From assembly GCA_016699715.1 (NCBI GenBank), contig CP065007.1, forward strand, positions 2,356,001-2,420,000: DNA of 64,000 nucleotides, given 5' to 3'. Position numbers and translations under genes: made by a program. Of this stretch, positions 61,653 through 64,000 are shown one piece after another (positions within the stretch are counted from its first letter, which is position 1; each line of letters starts with the position of its first letter). The notes beneath the pieces were generated by a model. It searched no databases, was not told the DNA's origin, and saw only the letters and a list, made by a program, of their open reading frames with translations. Source of the stretch: Candidatus Competibacteraceae bacterium (GTDB taxonomy: Bacteria > Pseudomonadota > Gammaproteobacteria > Competibacterales > Competibacteraceae).

Positions 61653-62293
61653 ACGTGCCGCGGATGCCGTGTGGGACCCACGGGTGGCGTGCGCCACGGC
61701 ACTGGGGCATGGCCCTGATGGCGCTGCTGCTCGTCCTGTCGGCGGGTTGCGCGGTGGCCCCCTCCTCTCCGCCGACCGCGCCGGATGCCTGGGCCGCCCG
61801 CCAGTCCGTCCTGACCCGATTGACGCAGTGGCAAGCCGACGGGCGCATCGGCGTGGTCAACGGCCAGGACGGTTGGCACGCCGGCTTCCAGTGGACGCAG
61901 CGGGAACCCGCTTACCGCATCGACATCATCGGTCCGCTTGGCCAGGGCCGAATCACGATCCAGGGCGACGAACGCGAGGTCAGCATCCAGACTCAGGATG
62001 GCCAGCGCTCGACCGCGCCCGATCCCGATCTCCTGCTGGAGCAAACTCTCGGCCTGCGCCTGCCGGTGACCGGCCTGCGTTACTGGGTACGCGGCTTGCC
62101 GGCGCCAGGTCCGACCACCCTCCTGCAAACCGATGCCGCCGGTCGCTTGACTCGGTTGGAACAGAATGGTTGGGTGATTGAGTATCCCAGCTATGCCCCA
62201 AGCTCCGTTTTCAACCTCGACCTGCCCGAGCGCATCGTCGCCCGGCGACTGGATCTCGGCGTCAAGCTGGTGATCGAGCAATGGACGCTATAA
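61646..62293 (+). CDS. lolB: Outer-membrane lipoprotein receptor LolB
   Basis: A 215-residue lipoprotein that accepts lipoproteins from LolA and inserts them into the outer membrane. Lipobox LSAGC (Cys about 35), then WQADGRIGVVNGQDGWHAGFQW, YRIDIIGPLGQGRITI, LPVTGLRYWVRGLP and WVIEYPSY, all LolB-like. The frame opens with GTG 61646; ATG 61664 or ATG 61709 would give a more usual signal-peptide length, so the start is uncertain. It overlaps ispE by 13 bases. Confidence 0.88.
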   Translation: MVNVPRMPCGTHGWRAPRHWGMALMALLLVLSAGCAVAPSSPPTAPDAWAARQSVLTRLTQWQADGRIGVVNGQDGWHAGFQWTQREPAYRIDIIGPLGQGRITIQGDEREVSIQTQDGQRSTAPDPDLLLEQTLGLRLPVTGLRYWVRGLPAPGPTTLLQTDAAGRLTRLEQNGWVIEYPSYAPSSVFNLDLPERIVARRLDLGVKLVIEQWTL

Positions 62294-63153
62294 CGCTCGA
62301 TTCCGCCGCCTGGCCGGCTCCCGCCAAGCTGAACCTCATGCTGCGCGTCGTCGGCCGACGACCGGATGGCTACCATCTGCTGCAAACAGTGTTTCAGTTC
62401 CTGGATCGCTGCGACCGGCTGTGGTTCGAGCCGCGCGACGATGACACGATTACCCGCGATGGCGAAGTCGTCGGCGTGCCGCCGGAGGCCGATCTGACGG
62501 TACGCGCCGCCCGCCTGTTGCAACAGACAACCGGCGTCGATCAGGGCGTGCGCATCCGCATCGACAAGCGCTTGCCCATGGGCGGCGGTCTGGGTGGCGG
62601 CAGCTCCGACGCCGCTACCACGCTGGTCGCGCTCAACCACTACTGGCGGACCGGGCTGACGCTGGTGGAACTGGCCGAACTCGGACTGCGGCTGGGCGCC
62701 GACGTGCCGGTATTCGTGCATGGCCGAGCGGCCTGGGCGGAAGGCGTCGGCGAACGGCTGACGCCGCTGGAACTGGACGAGCCCTGGTTCGTGGTGTTGG
62801 CTCCGACCTGTCATGTGGCCACGGGTGCGGTGTTCGGCGATTCGGAATTGACAAGAAACTCATCGCTGATCACAATAACCGACTTCATGATGGGTGCTGA
62901 CGGCAACGATTGTGAGGCGGTGGTTTACCGCCGCTACCCGGAAGTTGCCGCCGCCGCCGCCTGGCTGGTGCGATACGGGTCGCCTCGCTTGACTGGCACC
63001 GGCGCATGCGTGTTCGCCGCCTTTCCGAGCACCGACCACGCCCAGTATGTGCTGGACCGGCTACCGCCGGATTGGAAGGGGTTCGTCGCCCGCGGTTGCA
63101 ATCGTTCGCCACTGCATGAGCGCCTGACGCGGGAATGTGTCGCACCCGCCTGA
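62281..63153 (+). CDS. ispE: 4-diphosphocytidyl-2-C-methyl-D-erythritol kinase
   Basis: A 290-residue GHMP kinase of the MEP isoprenoid pathway. PAPAKLNLMLRVVGRRPDGYH is the substrate-binding start, LPMGGGLGGGSSDAATTL the ATP loop, RLGADVPVFVHGRAAWAEGVGE follows, and the C-terminal RLTGTGACVFAAF closes the active site. The lolB-ispE-tRNA-Gln-prs order is typical of gammaproteobacteria. Confidence 0.96.
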   Translation: MDAITLDSAAWPAPAKLNLMLRVVGRRPDGYHLLQTVFQFLDRCDRLWFEPRDDDTITRDGEVVGVPPEADLTVRAARLLQQTTGVDQGVRIRIDKRLPMGGGLGGGSSDAATTLVALNHYWRTGLTLVELAELGLRLGADVPVFVHGRAAWAEGVGERLTPLELDEPWFVVLAPTCHVATGAVFGDSELTRNSSLITITDFMMGADGNDCEAVVYRRYPEVAAAAAWLVRYGSPRLTGTGACVFAAFPSTDHAQYVLDRLPPDWKGFVARGCNRSPLHERLTRECVAPA

Positions 63154-63169
63154 AGCACCTGCGATTTCT

Positions 63170-63244
63170 TGGGCCGTCGCCAAGCGGTAAGGCACCGGAT
63201 TTTGGATCCGGCATTCCCAGGTTCGAATCCTGGCGGCCCAGCCA
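63170..63244 (+). tRNA. tRNA-Gln (UUG)
   Basis: A 75-base cloverleaf with encoded CCA. Acceptor TGGGCCG pairs with CGGCCCA, anticodon stem CCGGA/TCCGG, loop TTTTGGA gives anticodon TTG (reads CAA, Gln), T arm CCAGG-TTCGAAT-CCTGG, discriminator G. Located between ispE and prs as in many relatives. Confidence 0.96.
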
Positions 63245-63278
63245 TCTACCACAGAGATCGACAACGGGGGATTGCGTC

Positions 63279-64000
63279 GTGTACGAAGGTCGAATGATGG
63301 TATTCGCCGGCAACGCCCACCCGCAACTGGCCCGCGATATCGTCAGTCATCTCCAACTGCCCCTCGGTCAAGCAATCGTCGATCGCTTCAGCGATGGCGA
63401 GGTCATGATCGAACTGATGGAGAATGTGCGCGGCAAGGATGTCTTCGTCGTCCAGCCCACCTGCTATCCCACCAACGACAATATCATCGAGCTGTTGGTG
63501 ATGGCCGACGCCCTGCGGCGTTCCTCGGCGGTGCGGGTTACGGCGGTCATCCCCTATTTCGGCTATTCGCGGCAGGACCGCCGCCCGCGCTCGGCGCGAG
63601 TGCCAATTTCCGCCAAGGTGGTCGCCAACATGATCACCAGCGTCGGCGTGGACCGGGTGTTGACCGTGGATCTGCACGCTGACCAGATTCAGGGCTTTTT
63701 CGATATTCCGGTTGATAACGTCTACGCCACGTCGATCGTATTGAACGACATCCGCGCGCAGAACCTCGGCAATGATCTGATGGTGGTGTCACCGGACGTG
63801 GGCGGCGTGGTGCGCGCCCGTGCCCTGGCCAAGCGCTTGGACGACTCGGAACTGGCGATCATCGACAAACGCCGGCCGGCGCCCAATCAGACCCAGGTGA
63901 TGCATGTGATCGGCGATGTGGAGGGACAACACTGCATCGTGGTCGACGACATGGTGGATACCGCCGGCACGCTGTGCCAGGCCGCCCGGGCACTGAAGGA
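63279..64000 (+). CDS. prs: Ribose-phosphate pyrophosphokinase, 3' end beyond the window
   Basis: Makes PRPP from ribose 5-phosphate and ATP. About 240 codons are inside the window: VFAGNAHPQLARDIV, FSDGEVMIELMENVRGKDVFV, QPTCYPTNDNIIELLVM, AVIPYFGYSRQDRRPRSARVP, TVDLHADQIQGFFDIPVDN, VVSPDVGGVVRARALAKRL and the PRPP loop IVVDDMVDTAGTL. The frame is still open at 64000. The start is either GTG 63279 (GGGGG eight bases before) or ATG 63294. Confidence 0.94.
   Translation, partial: MYEGRMMVFAGNAHPQLARDIVSHLQLPLGQAIVDRFSDGEVMIELMENVRGKDVFVVQPTCYPTNDNIIELLVMADALRRSSAVRVTAVIPYFGYSRQDRRPRSARVPISAKVVANMITSVGVDRVLTVDLHADQIQGFFDIPVDNVYATSIVLNDIRAQNLGNDLMVVSPDVGGVVRARALAKRLDDSELAIIDKRRPAPNQTQVMHVIGDVEGQHCIVVDDMVDTAGTLCQAARALK

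Overview
The window is about 64 kb of GC-rich chromosomal DNA, densely packed with genes of gammaproteobacterial type: hemA-prfA-prmC, lolB-ispE-tRNA-prs, hldE/msbA, rlmJ, sthA, PilU, uvrA and a fused glucose PTS. The gene set and protein style suggest a Competibacteraceae-like or related environmental gammaproteobacterium. This is inferred from protein resemblance and was not tested. No rRNA, CRISPR array, complete insertion sequence or phage is visible. Two tRNA genes are present (Ala-CGC, Gln-UUG).

Layout. 0.3-8.1 kb: fructose-1,6-bisphosphatase, a FimX-like degenerate GGDEF/EAL protein, ampD, then a reverse block (nitronate monooxygenase-like, TcdA-like, TatD, AraC regulator). 8.6-14.9 kb: sthA, PilU ATPase, aminotransferase, FIST-GAF-GGDEF diguanylate cyclase. 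14.9-20.2 kb: reverse hldE/FAD oxidoreductase/aldo-keto reductase operon, divergent from msbA. 20.3-28.7 kb: a short RMF/CrpP-like protein, a Sel1 protein, the reverse block mltD-like/sulfurtransferase/rlmJ/radical SAM divergent from Memo and AMMECR1 (the AmmeMemoRadiSam trio), and a pair of arsenosugar-type glycosyltransferases. 28.7-36 kb: tRNA-Ala, corA, a ChaA-type antiporter, uvrA, a transposase remnant joined out of frame to a methyltransferase lacking its start, and a PlcP/LpxH-like phosphoesterase. 36-43.3 kb: an EIIA-HPr-EI fusion plus PtsG with two IIB domains, an orphan HExxH protein, a small conserved-looking protein and a sirtuin. 43.4-54.1 kb: a signalling island. 54.2-64 kb: CreA, alanine dehydrogenase, hemA-prfA-prmC, and divergently TPR lipoprotein-lolB-ispE-tRNA-Gln-prs (prs is cut by the window end).

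The most remarkable part is 43.4-54.1 kb. A REC-PAS-GGDEF-EAL gene is enclosed by two inverted, nearly identical 146-bp repeats built of REP-like hairpins. Beginning at the edge of the second repeat is a co-directional series: periplasmic binding protein, sensor histidine kinase, single-domain response regulator, a response regulator with a KaiA-like C-terminal domain, KaiB, KaiC and penicillin-binding protein 1C, mostly with overlapping or closely spaced ends. This resembles a complete KaiABC-type timer with its own sensory input in a non-photosynthetic bacterium. The KaiA-like protein has the receiver plus KaiA-C layout known for KaiA3 of Synechocystis.

Other systems worth attention are the phosphotransferase pair that supplies every PTS domain from two adjacent genes, three separate c-di-GMP-type proteins (one probably only a receptor), and a possible relic of a betaine-lipid locus near 34.3-35.9 kb.
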